DNA of 64,000 nt. Source: Hemicordylus capensis (taxonomy: Eukaryota; Chordata; Lepidosauria; Squamata; Cordylidae). The position numbers and the translations under genes were made by a program. The DNA lies in the NCBI RefSeq assembly GCF_027244095.1, contig NC_069658.1:35552501-35616500 (forward strand), in the 5' to 3' direction. Positions 32,601 through 40,290 of this stretch are shown piece by piece. Positions within the stretch are counted from its first letter, which is position 1, and each line of letters starts with the position of its first letter. Under the pieces are notes generated by a model. That model did no database searches. It worked only from the letters and a program-made list of their open reading frames with translations, and had not been told where the DNA came from.

Positions 32601-33706
32601 AATAAGTGAGGGTGCCTGGAGGGCAAGTTAGAAGTGAGCACAGTTTGTGACATTGCACAGAATCATAAGATCATGTGGCATGTCTGTTAAGGCAGCTGCC
32701 TTAGATTCCAATTTCCCCATTTTGTGGAGCTTGAGCCAAAATGGGATAGCCTTAACTCTGGTCTGAAACTGGCAGATTTTTTTGACTTATCTAATTTCCA
32801 TGGTTTGTGAAAAGGAAATTTATTATTACAGTGTTGGCAAACTTACTGTCAGCTTCTCCTGTTTCTCCCAGAGTCCACACTCCAGAGACCAACACTCCAG
32901 AAACCAACACAGAGACCAATTCAGAGGCGAATTTAATCAACTTAAACAAACAGACATTTTACACTTATAATACACATATGTATTTAATTTTTTTAAAAAA
33001 AAACTCAATCGCCTGTTCAGAAGAGTGAAAGTCAACAAAACCAAACACACCTTACAAACATTTTTGTAATCCACACAAGATAGGTGAAGCCGTCACTCCT
33101 CCAGCTTCTTTGCAGATTTTTCAGTACTTTTTAACCTGCTATAGTTGTGGCACTTTTTATCAGATCTCCTTGAAATTCAGCACACTTGGAGACTTCGTCA
33201 AATAGATCACACCAGCCAAGTTTCAAGCTATTACATCAACAGCTGTCATATTTATAAGCAATATAATTTTGAGACATAATGGCAGAATCCTTTTTGTTTT
33301 TGTTTTTTTGCACTACTGTTCCTCTTTAATATAGTACAGTGTACATGTCCTTTTAGCAAAACCTAAACAGGGATCAGGGAACACAGAGGAAAGAGGGTTA
33401 GGACTTCATGCACTGCTTTCATAGATAGTTTTAAAAGCTAAAACCCATGTGAGCAAGAGCTAAATTTTTCAGAACTTTTCTTAATGTTGCAATACTGTAT
33501 TCTGACTAAAAATGGACATGGAATGATAATGGCAGATCTCTCACTTCTTTTTCTCTCTCCAGGGTGACTCTGGTAGTCCTTTGATATGTGATGGGAAACA
33601 AAGAGGCATTGTCTCCTTTGGTGATCCCCAGTTGCCTGGGGTCTATACTCGTCTTACAAAAGATTATCTCTTATGGATCAAGAAAACCATGACAGAAAAC
33701 TCATAG
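20568..33706 (+). CDS. GZMA: Granzyme A/K-like serine protease, copy 2 (intact)
   Basis: Five exons (20568-20628, 22232-22376, 26631-26772, 29776-30048, 33563-33706) join in phases 1, 2, 0, 0 to 765 bases, a 254-residue protein close to the usual 260 of granzyme A. Order: signal peptide [16 protein letters not shown], pro-segment, mature start IIGGSE, His57 in [14 protein letters not shown], Asp102 in [35 protein letters not shown], Asp189 in KDSAR, Ser195 in GDSGSPL, end KTMTENS. Asp189 predicts cleavage after Lys/Arg, as in granzymes A and K; GDSGS is also the granzyme A form. Cys191 is Ala and the Cys220 loop is gone, so the 191-220 disulfide is absent. Expected in cytotoxic lymphocyte granules. 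Features of both GZMA and GZMK are visible; position beside CDC20B favours GZMA. Confidence 0.92.
20970..21600. repeat. Unclassified repeat with internal direct duplication
   Basis: gtgtggaagcaaggttagag...cctgggta occurs twice in tandem (about 21038-21110), followed by a reversed arm ctaccttgcttccacgaaag, so the block is part of a MITE-like structure. The end 21495-21600 resembles 28095-28200 (tactcccaatgccc, gtcgatgc). Family unknown. Confidence 0.4.
22232..22376 (+). CDS. GZMA: Granzyme copy 2, exon 2 (catalytic His)
   Basis: Acceptor tctacttag, then [40 protein letters not shown] and donor gtaagt, phase 2. The usual TAAHC is TATHC here (Ala56 to Thr), a mild change beside the catalytic His. 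Confidence 0.93.
22915..22941. repeat. (AC)n microsatellite
   Basis: About 12 ca units inside intron 2 of granzyme copy 2, absent at the matching site in copy 1. Confidence 0.85.
23090..23375 (+). repeat. L2-tail repeat, near full length
   Basis: Starts ctaactgggcaaagaggcat, passes gagtaactggccctatcca and gattgtgagccctttgggga, ends gaaaagtggtatataaatat. Same family as 47810, 55190, 56085 (+) and 58370 (-). Confidence 0.8.
23380..24490 (-). mobile_element. Non-LTR retrotransposon 3' end with CCHC motif
   Basis: On the - strand 23867-24373 is an open 168-codon frame: [20 protein letters not shown], then [18 protein letters not shown], a C-x-C-x9-H-x4-C motif as found after the RT of R2/R4- and L1-type LINEs, then LKSIITGK. 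The open frame suggests a younger copy than the others. R4/Dong-like or L1/Tx1-like cannot be told apart here. Confidence 0.65.
25165..25481 (+). repeat. 5S rRNA-headed SINE, full length
   Basis: Begins gagagctggtattgtggtag, has the 5S-like gctaagcagggtccaccctg and gaatgggagactac, then the common body and the end ttcctatgttcctatgttc. Confidence 0.85.
25985..26255 (-). repeat. Sauria-type SINE
   Basis: Reverse copy: ttgtgccgtcgagtaggtgt (Bov-B-like tail), acaggaggggtttatc, tgatgcctttcagcacc, and a tRNA-like end near ttcccgctgcgccatta. Preceded by a short (agt)n tract. Confidence 0.75.
26631..26772 (+). CDS. GZMA: Granzyme copy 2, exon 3 (catalytic Asp)
   Basis: Acceptor tctttttcag, then [41 protein letters not shown] split over the exon's end, donor gtacat. 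The Asp in ENDIMLL is the triad Asp102; granzyme K has SNDIMLV at this place. Confidence 0.93.
26891..27203. mobile_element. Two CR1 tails in opposite orientation
   Basis: 26891-26955 is the reversed CR1 end (ataagaacataagaacagcc, gggcctt-type sequence reversed). 26960-27203 runs forward (catggaggagaggtccatca, actagtcggagggctatagg, gcatctggtgtgcc, ttcttatgttc). They lie about 120 bp after exon 3 of granzyme copy 2. Confidence 0.7.
27395..27480 (+). repeat. Short L2 fragment
   Basis: gcagttgcccccagctcctt and aaccaggctttttcc match 29500-29560, the end of an L2 coding region. Confidence 0.6.
27570..28082 (+). mobile_element. CR1-type LINE, 3' end
   Basis: Frame 27617-27886 reads [37 protein letters not shown] and [11 protein letters not shown] stop, the C-terminus of a CR1-like reverse transcriptase. 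It is followed by its 3' UTR with gggcctgatccagcagggct and ttcttctgttcttatg. Confidence 0.8.
28083..29040. other. Unassigned intron 3 DNA of copy 2
   Basis: Apart from the 28095-28200 stretch shared with 21495-21600, nothing recognised. Confidence 0.3.
29050..29560 (+). mobile_element. L2-type LINE fragment
   Basis: Reads [54 protein letters not shown] in one frame, the C-terminal region of L2 reverse transcriptase. No 3' tail follows. Confidence 0.8.
29776..30048 (+). CDS. GZMA: Granzyme copy 2, exon 4 (specificity Asp189)
   Basis: Acceptor attcctccag, 91 codons, donor gtaagt. Contains [36 protein letters not shown] and ends EKDSAR. Asp189 is kept; position 191 is Ala in place of Cys. Confidence 0.93.
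30076..30594. mobile_element. hAT-like non-autonomous element beside exon 4
   Basis: Ends tagggatgtgca and tgcacatcccta are perfect 12-bp inverted repeats. Target duplication ttctgcgc / ttctgcac (7 of 8). It begins 28 bp after the splice donor of granzyme copy 2 exon 4. An L2-tail repeat (30355-30550) is nested inside. Confidence 0.88.
30355..30550 (+). repeat. L2-tail repeat nested in the hAT element
   Basis: gactgttgctggtgtctatc, gattgtgagccctttgggga, ccatttttggaagggcagta and (aaat)n. Confidence 0.8.
30635..30868 (-). repeat. tRNA/CORE-type SINE (MIR-like)
   Basis: Read on -: tagcgtagtggttagagcgt (tRNA-like A box), ggttcgaatcc-like B box reading gagttcgaatcctc, then ctcacagggttgttgtgagg, the MIR-like core, and a tail ggatataaatgtaataaata. 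Confidence 0.75.
31215..31527 (-). repeat. 5S rRNA-headed SINE
   Basis: Reverse copy from acataggaagctgcc to agaccagctctcctct, with the 5S-like part near 31440-31500. Confidence 0.8.
31568..31965 (+). repeat. tRNA-headed SINE split by an insertion
   Basis: Head gggctgtagctcagtgggag and agcatctgtttggcatgcag is a clear tRNA-like A box. Unrelated DNA fills about 31620-31805, then the common body resumes (ctccagatagggctgggg, gacaatattaaagtagatgg, ttctatgttcct). Shares body and end with the 5S-headed copies. Confidence 0.75.
32325..32757. mobile_element. Foldback element with ~140-bp arms
   Basis: The left arm (attttggctcagggtccaca, tgccttagcagatgtgcca, caaattgtgctcac, acttgccctcca) is mirrored by the right arm (gagggcaagtt, gtgagcacagtttgtg, tggcatgtctgttaaggca, gagccaaaatgggat). 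No coding frame. In intron 4 of granzyme copy 2. Confidence 0.8.
32760..33540. other. Intron 4 of copy 2, end, unassigned
   Basis: AT-rich sequence with a short (acactccagaaaccaac)-type duplication near 32875-32915. No transposon recognised. Confidence 0.3.
33563..33706 (+). CDS. GZMA: Granzyme copy 2, exon 5 (catalytic Ser)
   Basis: Acceptor ttctctctccag, then [35 protein letters not shown], and stop after MTENS. It is 14 residues shorter than copy 1 exon 5; the missing part is the loop that would carry Cys220. Confidence 0.93.
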   Translation, partial: GDSGSPLICDGKQRGIVSFGDPQLPGVYTRLTKDYLLWIKKTMTENS

Positions 33707-35040
33707 ATATCATTTCTTGATCTCCTTAATATAACTTTTTAAGCTTGTGCCTTAGTTTATGTTTCTCTCATTCTCTGTAACTGTACTGTCAGATAAGTAG
33801 CAACCATTTCCACAGATGGCAGAGGGTGGGGATGGAGCCTAAACTCTTGTCTTACAACTCCTTTTCCAAAATTCAGTCAATTGGCTGTACAATAATCTGA
33901 TTGCCTCCGGCAAGAATCTGCAAGACATACTGTGCAATGTTCCACCTGCCTTATAATGTAATGGGCATGCATTTGTGCAAGAGTGTTTTTGTGCAAGATG
34001 TAAGAATTGCACAAACACAGGTGTAATGGATGGCCATTAAGTCCAATGACCATCCCTTGCACAACTGCATTTGAATAATTCTTAAGCCTTGAACAAGAGA
34101 ACTCTTGAACAACTGCATGTGTGTGCCATAAAAGGCAGATGGAACCTTGCACAGTTTGTCAGCCGGTAGATATTCAGGTAGAGAGTCCATTTTGCTTTCC
34201 CCATGCTGCTAGCATACAAAACCCGGCTTGCAAGACCAAATAGCAAGTATAGAGAAAAGGCATTTATTCAGCACAGTCACCAGAACCTTCGGCTTGGTTC
34301 TGATGGGTTTTTAGATAATAGTTTTCATTCACAAGCCATGATCTCCGAACTATATGTCACATTACCTTTTTCCTGCTTTTTTTTTTTTTTACCCATGAAC
34401 CCTTTGGTGCTAATTGCTGTCATTCTGAGAGATATTAATGTAAATGAGAGAGCTATTATTCCTATTATTTTGCCTAGCAGCTACAGTAGTTAAGAGCAAT
34501 GGCCGAGCCACTGGGTTGAGACCTAATAAATTCACACAAACATGGTAAATTCTATGAAGTCAGGGTCTTCTTTTTCTTTCTGTTTGGGGGGGGGGGGAAG
34601 AAACACAGACATTTTTCACACAAGGCTTTTAGCTCGCATCTCCTCCGGAATGGAGGGTGTGCATTCACATATCGGCCAGATTTACCCCAAAGTCCCTGAG
34701 AGCTATTGGGGAGCACTTCACATACAATTTGGGTTTTTCATTGTGCATTAGAGTGTAGCCCACTTTACACCCAGGATTTTAAAAATCCACTTTTTGCATC
34801 AGTTTTTTAGAGCAACTTCGAACTTGCAGTAAAGCCTGCTATGTGAAAAACACCACAGATACATAGCTTTTCTGTTTTGCTCATCAAAGGAAGGGAAAGA
34901 AATACACAAGCAGCTCCTGTTGAGGGCTCTTTCTTGAGTCCAAGTTGTGTTCCAGAGCGCCGGAGACCAAATAAAGTTATTTTGTCCCAACTTTGTCCTG
35001 ACTGGGTGTGAAGGAATGAGGCTGAACCTCCTTTCAAATT
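33707..35040 (+). other. 3' flank of granzyme copy 2
   Basis: The first 120 bp align with the flank of copy 1. A good proximal polyadenylation signal is not seen; aataaa occurs at 34525-34530. The 33880-34180 stretch has repeated gtgcaa/ttgcac words that may form a fold. No gene recognised. Confidence 0.45.
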
Positions 35041-35321
35041 TTAATTGTAATTCTAAGCAAATTTTAGTATTTGCTTACTCCTTCTATATATGAAGAAGCT
35101 GTGCAGGGGTCAAAGGTCCACAGCTCCTATTGTGTAGTTTGGTTTAGAAGGGGGAAGAGTTTTGCTGTTTGGGTTTGATTTGATTGGGTATGTTTTAAAA
35201 CATGGAGGGAACGAGTTTGTTTTTATTGGTTTGTTGAGAAAAATTGACGTGGGGGAGTGAATAAATGGAGGCTTGAATGCAGCAAAGGACTCAGTAGAAA
35301 TAAAACTCAGAGAGGAGTAAG

Positions 35322-35815
35322 AGTCAGAGAGGTGGTTCCCACAATCAGTGGGAAGCACCGAGAGGAGGTTTGCAGGGAGAGCAGGCCCCCGCTCTCCCTG
35401 CAGACGATCAAGGCAGCAGCCCTGGGCAACCAGATAGGCCGCCCACATGACTGCTGGCTCCATCACGGAGCTGGCTGGGGCTGCGGGGATTGGGGGCCGC
35501 ATGGCTTCTGGAAATTCCAGGATGCCCCGTGCGAGCGCATGGGGCATCCTGGAGAGACCCCCAGGGCCGGGAAGCTTGTTTCAGCCTCCCAGCAGGGGTC
35601 CCCTCATGAGTTGCTATGCCACGGAGCCACGCCACAGAACCACACCGCAGCAACACACGATAAAAAAGACTGGATTAGTGGAGCACTCACTCCACTAACC
35701 TCGTCTAAGGGGAGGGCTACCGAAGCGGGTTACCTTGTGGTTCTCACGCTCGCCCAAAAGCGGGCTAGGCTCCCTTAGCCCGCTTTTAGCTGATCATGAG
35801 AATCGCCTCAGAGAG
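35322..35815. mobile_element. hAT-like MITE with 8-bp target duplication
   Basis: Left end gtggttcccacaatcag and right end ctgatcatgagaatcgcc are imperfect inverted repeats, flanked by tcagagag on both sides (35322-35329 and about 35808-35815). Inside, agcgggctaggctcccttagcccgct is a palindrome. A related element may be 46825-47375. Confidence 0.65.
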
Positions 35816-35999
35816 TTGGAGAAACATCTCACGAGTCAGGAGCAGGGCTGGGACAACAAAGGGTCAACAAGCAGACTCCAGGAGAAAGCTGACTGGGGTC
35901 AGTCAGAGGCAGAAAGCTTGGAATCACTGAGCTGGAATCCCTGCAGCATAGGAGAGGCCGAAACTGCTAGGCTGTGACAGTGAGGGAACCAAGCCTGCA

Positions 36000-36215
36000 G
36001 AGCAGGGGCATAACTGTAATAGGGCAAGGGGAGATAGTTGTCTGGGGGCCCACTGCCTTGGGGGGGCCCCGAGAGGCAAGTCACATGACTGACTCCCCCA
36101 GCCACGCAACCGCCCAGGTTTTCTTCAGTTGTATTCATCCTTTGAAATTGATATGAGGTGAAGGCCCGAGAGCATAGCGAACAGGGCATAGCGAACAGGG
36201 ATAGAAAACAGGACA
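36000..36215 (+). repeat. Interspersed repeat, also inverted at 41320-41520
   Basis: aactgtaatagggcaagggg, agttgtctgggggcccactg, cttcagttgtattcatcc and the reversed forms at 41320-41520 show two copies of one family; not named. Confidence 0.6.
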
Positions 36216-36460
36216 TAGGAGTTTTGCAGGAGTTTAGCGGGAAGTGTGCGGGTGAGCCTGGAACAAGCCCCTGCGATCACAAGGAGCCTCGTGGAGAAGA
36301 GAACATAGTACATATCCCTCCCTCGTATCCCTCATATTCTTGGGAAAGGCTGTTTGGACAGTTAAATAGTTGACCATTACAGCTGAGACCTATCCTAATA
36401 AACTATCTAATAAACAGACAATAAGCTCCCTAAATACTGTAAATAGCCAACTAAAACAGT

Positions 36461-36844
36461 ATGAAGATAGAAGGTCAGCAGGGGAAGGGGCACTTCCCAG
36501 TGTATTGCACAGAGTATGACTTGTATGACTATTTGCCCCATGGGCAGAAGTCATGGGTGCGTGCTCGGTGCAAGGAGCTCCTGGCTCTCAGGGAACAAAT
36601 CCGTTCCCTTGAGACCAAGGTGGCGGATCTGGAGAAGCTCAGAGAAACAGAGAGGCATGTGGACGAGATCTTCAGGGATGTGATAGAGGCATCCCACTCC
36701 AGGGCTGGTAGCTCTTCTGCTGTCAGGGAGCATCACATTACAGCACTTGCCCACAGTCCGCAAAAGATGCCAGTATGCAAGCAGTCCCTCAAAAGAACAT
36801 CAAACAGGGGCGGGTTCCCTTGGGTGGGCGGGGGTGAAGTTTAG
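36461..36844 (+). other. Coiled-coil ORF, possibly ORF1 of a LINE
   Basis: A 127-codon frame. It has CKELLALREQIRSLETKVAD and LEKLRETERHVDEIFRDVIE, a clear heptad pattern with a cysteine-bearing start, as in ORF1 proteins of CR1-like elements. No continuation into a nucleic-acid binding part is seen. It could be a remnant of another kind of element; host origin is less likely given the surroundings. Confidence 0.4.
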
Positions 36845-37269
36845 CCACAGCTTTGTGAAGGAGTCATGAATACTTTCTGGGAGGGAATATGTATATTCTG
36901 GGAGGGTGGCCAAAGGATCCTGGAGTCTGTTATCCACCATATCATGGGAGTATGCTGTGAAGGCAGACCCGGCTGGAGCAGAACAGGAACCGGCAACACT
37001 TTCTCACCTCCTGACCAGCTTACCCCCAGTGGATTACCCCTCTCATGAGCTGGTAAGTCCACTGGGGAGGACCAGGGGCTCCATGAGCTCTAGACTGCAC
37101 CATCATGAGATAGGGCACACAAACATAGGGGGTCACACTTGGGGGGAGGGACATTCTCACTGGAAGAAAGCAGAACTCAAGAGCAGGACCCAATCCTTGC
37201 CTTGCCAATGTGCCCCTGCATACACCCCTGCCTCCAAGCCCACTCAATGTGTGGTGAAGCCATGGTGGG

Positions 37270-37596
37270 AACAGAAAGGTGATAGTCCTCTCTCCCCAAA
37301 GTTTGCAGGCCAAAACTGATGTTTCAGTGTATGCAGATCTGCCACCACGGGGACTCTCAGGTCTGTTGGCATCCTGCTTCCCGTACACTTTCGTGACCCA
37401 GCTGGCCATCCCTCAACAACATGACCATGCAGATGTGAGAAGGGGAACACCGGGCAGAATGAGGAGCATTTTGAGAGTATCCCTGTGGCATTAGCCCAGT
37501 AATGGAATGGTGCTGCTCTGGTAGCCTTCCCCTGGTCTTTCCTGATCAACCAGGCTGGGCAGTATTTGCCTCCTGGCCCACATGCATGGCACCATG

Positions 37597-37650
<54 letters not shown>

Positions 37651-39295
37651 CTTTTGGGGAAAAGGGGCATCGTCACACATTATTAACGATTCAGCCTCAT
37701 CCCTCTTTCAATCAGGACTGCCCTTCTCATGAGCAGTCAAGGGCTGTCCCCATGGCCTTACACTCTCATGAGTGAGTTGTCCACAGTGAAGCAGTCTCTA
37801 TCCACATTGCATAGGAGGGATTTTTTCAGTGACTGGAGCAATCCTGCTACTGCTGGACATACCTGCTCATGAGTAATGCCAGGAAAAGCAGTTTTTTGTA
37901 AAGGGGCATGGCCGGGCCCCCCTTATCCCATAACTTTGGCTAAAAAAATAGAGAGGAGCAAGGAAGGATTGACAGGGGCAGCCATCCAACAAAGATGCAT
38001 GGCAGCAGCCCCCTCAAATGTGTCATCTTTGCTTGGGAAAGGAAGGGATGCAATGTTTGCACAGTCTGCTGGCATGGGCCTTATGTGTTCGGGAAAGAGA
38101 GGGCTGTGTGACTCACGCCGCCAATCAGACTTGTATTGGATCCCAAGCTTCCTTTAATCACTGGAGTTGTGTGGACTTCTCCACGGAGCGCCCACTCAGT
38201 CATTCCATCCCCTTCTTGTGCAGGTGCCCCATGGGGTTAGCATGAGACGCAGTGGAAGCCTGCCTGTCAGGGCGGTCCTGGGTGGAAGCTGTCGGGAACT
38301 GTCTGTGATAGAGCCCTCTCCCCCATGCAAATTTTTAGGACTGTGATTGGTGTTATGCCGTGTACAGATCTGCAGCTGCAGGGAATCATAGGTGTAGAGA
38401 TGCACTGTCTTCGGGGGCTCCTGGAGACCCTTGCACCCATTGTGCAGAAGTGATAGCAAGCCTGCTTGCCATGTGAGGGAGGGACTGGCAGAGGGAGCGC
38501 TTTGGCAGTTCCTGGGCAGCATTCACCAAGAATGGGAATGGAGCTGTCTGGGTACAGTTCCCCGGTGCTTGCATGTGTATAGCAACTTGGCTGGGCGGCA
38601 TTAGCCCTCTGGCCATCGTGTGTGTGTCCATGGCCTTACACTTTCCTGAGGGAGTTGTCCGCTGCAGAGCAGTATCCATCCATCCTTCACAGGAGACATC
38701 TCATCTCTTCACAGTCGTAATACTGCTCCCCTTGGTCAGCCCTTCCCATGAGCAATGCCAGAGATAGCAATTTTCTAACAAGGGGGGACGGGCTGTGCCC
38801 CACTTGTGTCCTATGAAGATCTGAAGCTGTGGTGGGGAATAGCTGGGAATGGAGAGCACCTGTCTTCAGTGGCCCCGGATAACCCGCCTGTCTATTTTTC
38901 TCACCAGCAATGGTGGGCCAACTTGCCATGGCAGGGACAGACTGGCAGAGGGGGCGGCATCAACATTTCCTGGGCAGCATTCCCCAGTCCTGACAATGGA
39001 GCTGTTTGGGAACCCGTCCCTGGGGTTTTCATGTATGGAGAGATCAGGCTGGGTGGCGTTCGTCCCCTGGCCCTACTGCCTATCTCCATGGCCTCACACT
39101 CTGGCAAGCCCCTTTTAAATGGAGAAACAGTGCTCCAAATGGACAGCCCCGGCACTAACCCGTCTGTGGTATTTCCACAGTTCTGCCGGGGACTAGTCCG
39201 CCCCAGTGCACTGTCTCCAGAGAATACTTGCCAAGTGGGTGGAACTTCTCATGAGCAATGCCACAGAGATTGCAATTTTTCTAAAAGGTAGGAAG
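37270..39295 (+). repeat. Three diverged large tandem units of unknown family
   Basis: Units at about 37275-37906, 37906-38780 and 38780-39290 share, in the same order, cagatctg, tccatggccttacactctc, tcatgagcaatgcca, gcaattttctaa and aagggg..gtccccc. Unit lengths differ (about 0.6, 0.9 and 0.5 kb). No conserved frame runs through them. A (CT)n tract interrupts the first. Confidence 0.6.
37599..37646. repeat. (CT)n microsatellite
   Basis: About 24 uninterrupted ct units. Confidence 0.95.
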
Positions 39296-39369
39296 GGGAT
39301 AGTCCCCCCTTTTCCCAACACTTTGTGAAAATATGATTGGGGGGAATCCCGAGTGGAAGGGGCAGCCTT

Positions 39370-39790
39370 TGGCCATGTACACAGGGCTGGACCCCCTTGG
39401 CATATGTCGCCTGTCATGGGGCTGCTTGCAACACGGGCACCCCTGTGCACAGGCTGTCTATGCAGGGCCAGCCTGTGCCACAGTAAGAAGGGCCAAACTC
39501 CCTGGCAAGTGTCATCTGTATTTTAGTGCTGAGTTTGGGGAACACACAGAGCAGAACTGCCCTGCCAAGTGTCTTCCCCGCATGGTGTGTCCGTACCTAA
39601 TAAACACGCAGGGAGCCTCTGTGTCACCTCTGTGCAGCATCCCTTTGTGCAAGCACACAGGGCAGAGCTGTCCAGACTTTTGTCCCTTCTATAAGCTCTG
39701 CCTTCAGACAAAGGACACACTGGGCAGAATAAGCCGGGCATGAGTGGCCACACGGTTCCTGCCTTTCAGGAGACACACAGGGCACAACTC
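39370..39790 (+). repeat. Degenerate minisatellite
   Basis: The phrase cacagggcagaactg..cctggcaagtgtc recurs in variants near 39375, 39485, 39543, 39655, 39715 and 39770, with spacings near 56 or 110 bp. Confidence 0.55.
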
Positions 39791-39964
39791 CTGCTGGGGG
39801 TGATGGTGAGCAGTCGCTTCAACAGGAGGAAGGCAGGACTGGCCTGCCCTCCGCTGCCCTTACTGTACCTGCTCGCTTAAAGGCACCTCCCCACCACCAC
39901 GCACTGCCCCAGGGACTGCACAAACTGTTCATGCACATCCCTATTACTTAAGGCCTTATTGTCT

Positions 39965-40290
39965 GTTTGTTGGTTTTTACAATGGCAACCATTCACATCA
40001 TATCTGGAAAAAGAAACGTTGGGTGATGACATCCACCCCAATTCAAGATGGCGACGTGTGAACGATTGAGGTGCAAGGGGGAACTGATTTGGACCCAATT
40101 TGGCATAGCATAGGGATGGCTCAAGGGCGTAGTTTGTGATGATGTCACCCACCCGGATTCAAGATGGTGAACGTGTGAACGTTTGAGGCACAAGTGCACT
40201 AACCTGTGAACTGCCTAACTGGTTTGGACCAAATTTTGTCCAGTTGTGAAAGGAAAGTAGGCAGATTAGTTCTTACTAGAACAGCTTGTT
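39965..40290 (-). repeat. Inverted relative of the 13.5-kb tandem element
   Basis: attcaagatgg at 40047 and 40154, tgaggcacaagtgcactaac, and the edge gaaagtaggcagattagttcttactagaac, which mirrors 13535-13565. Confidence 0.65.

Noticed and set aside
35257-35778. 173-codon host gene
   Set aside because: The frame crosses the edge of a hAT-like MITE and has no known domain or exon structure.
38806-39291. 161-codon gene
   Set aside because: It coincides with one of three diverged tandem units, and the frame is not kept in the other two.
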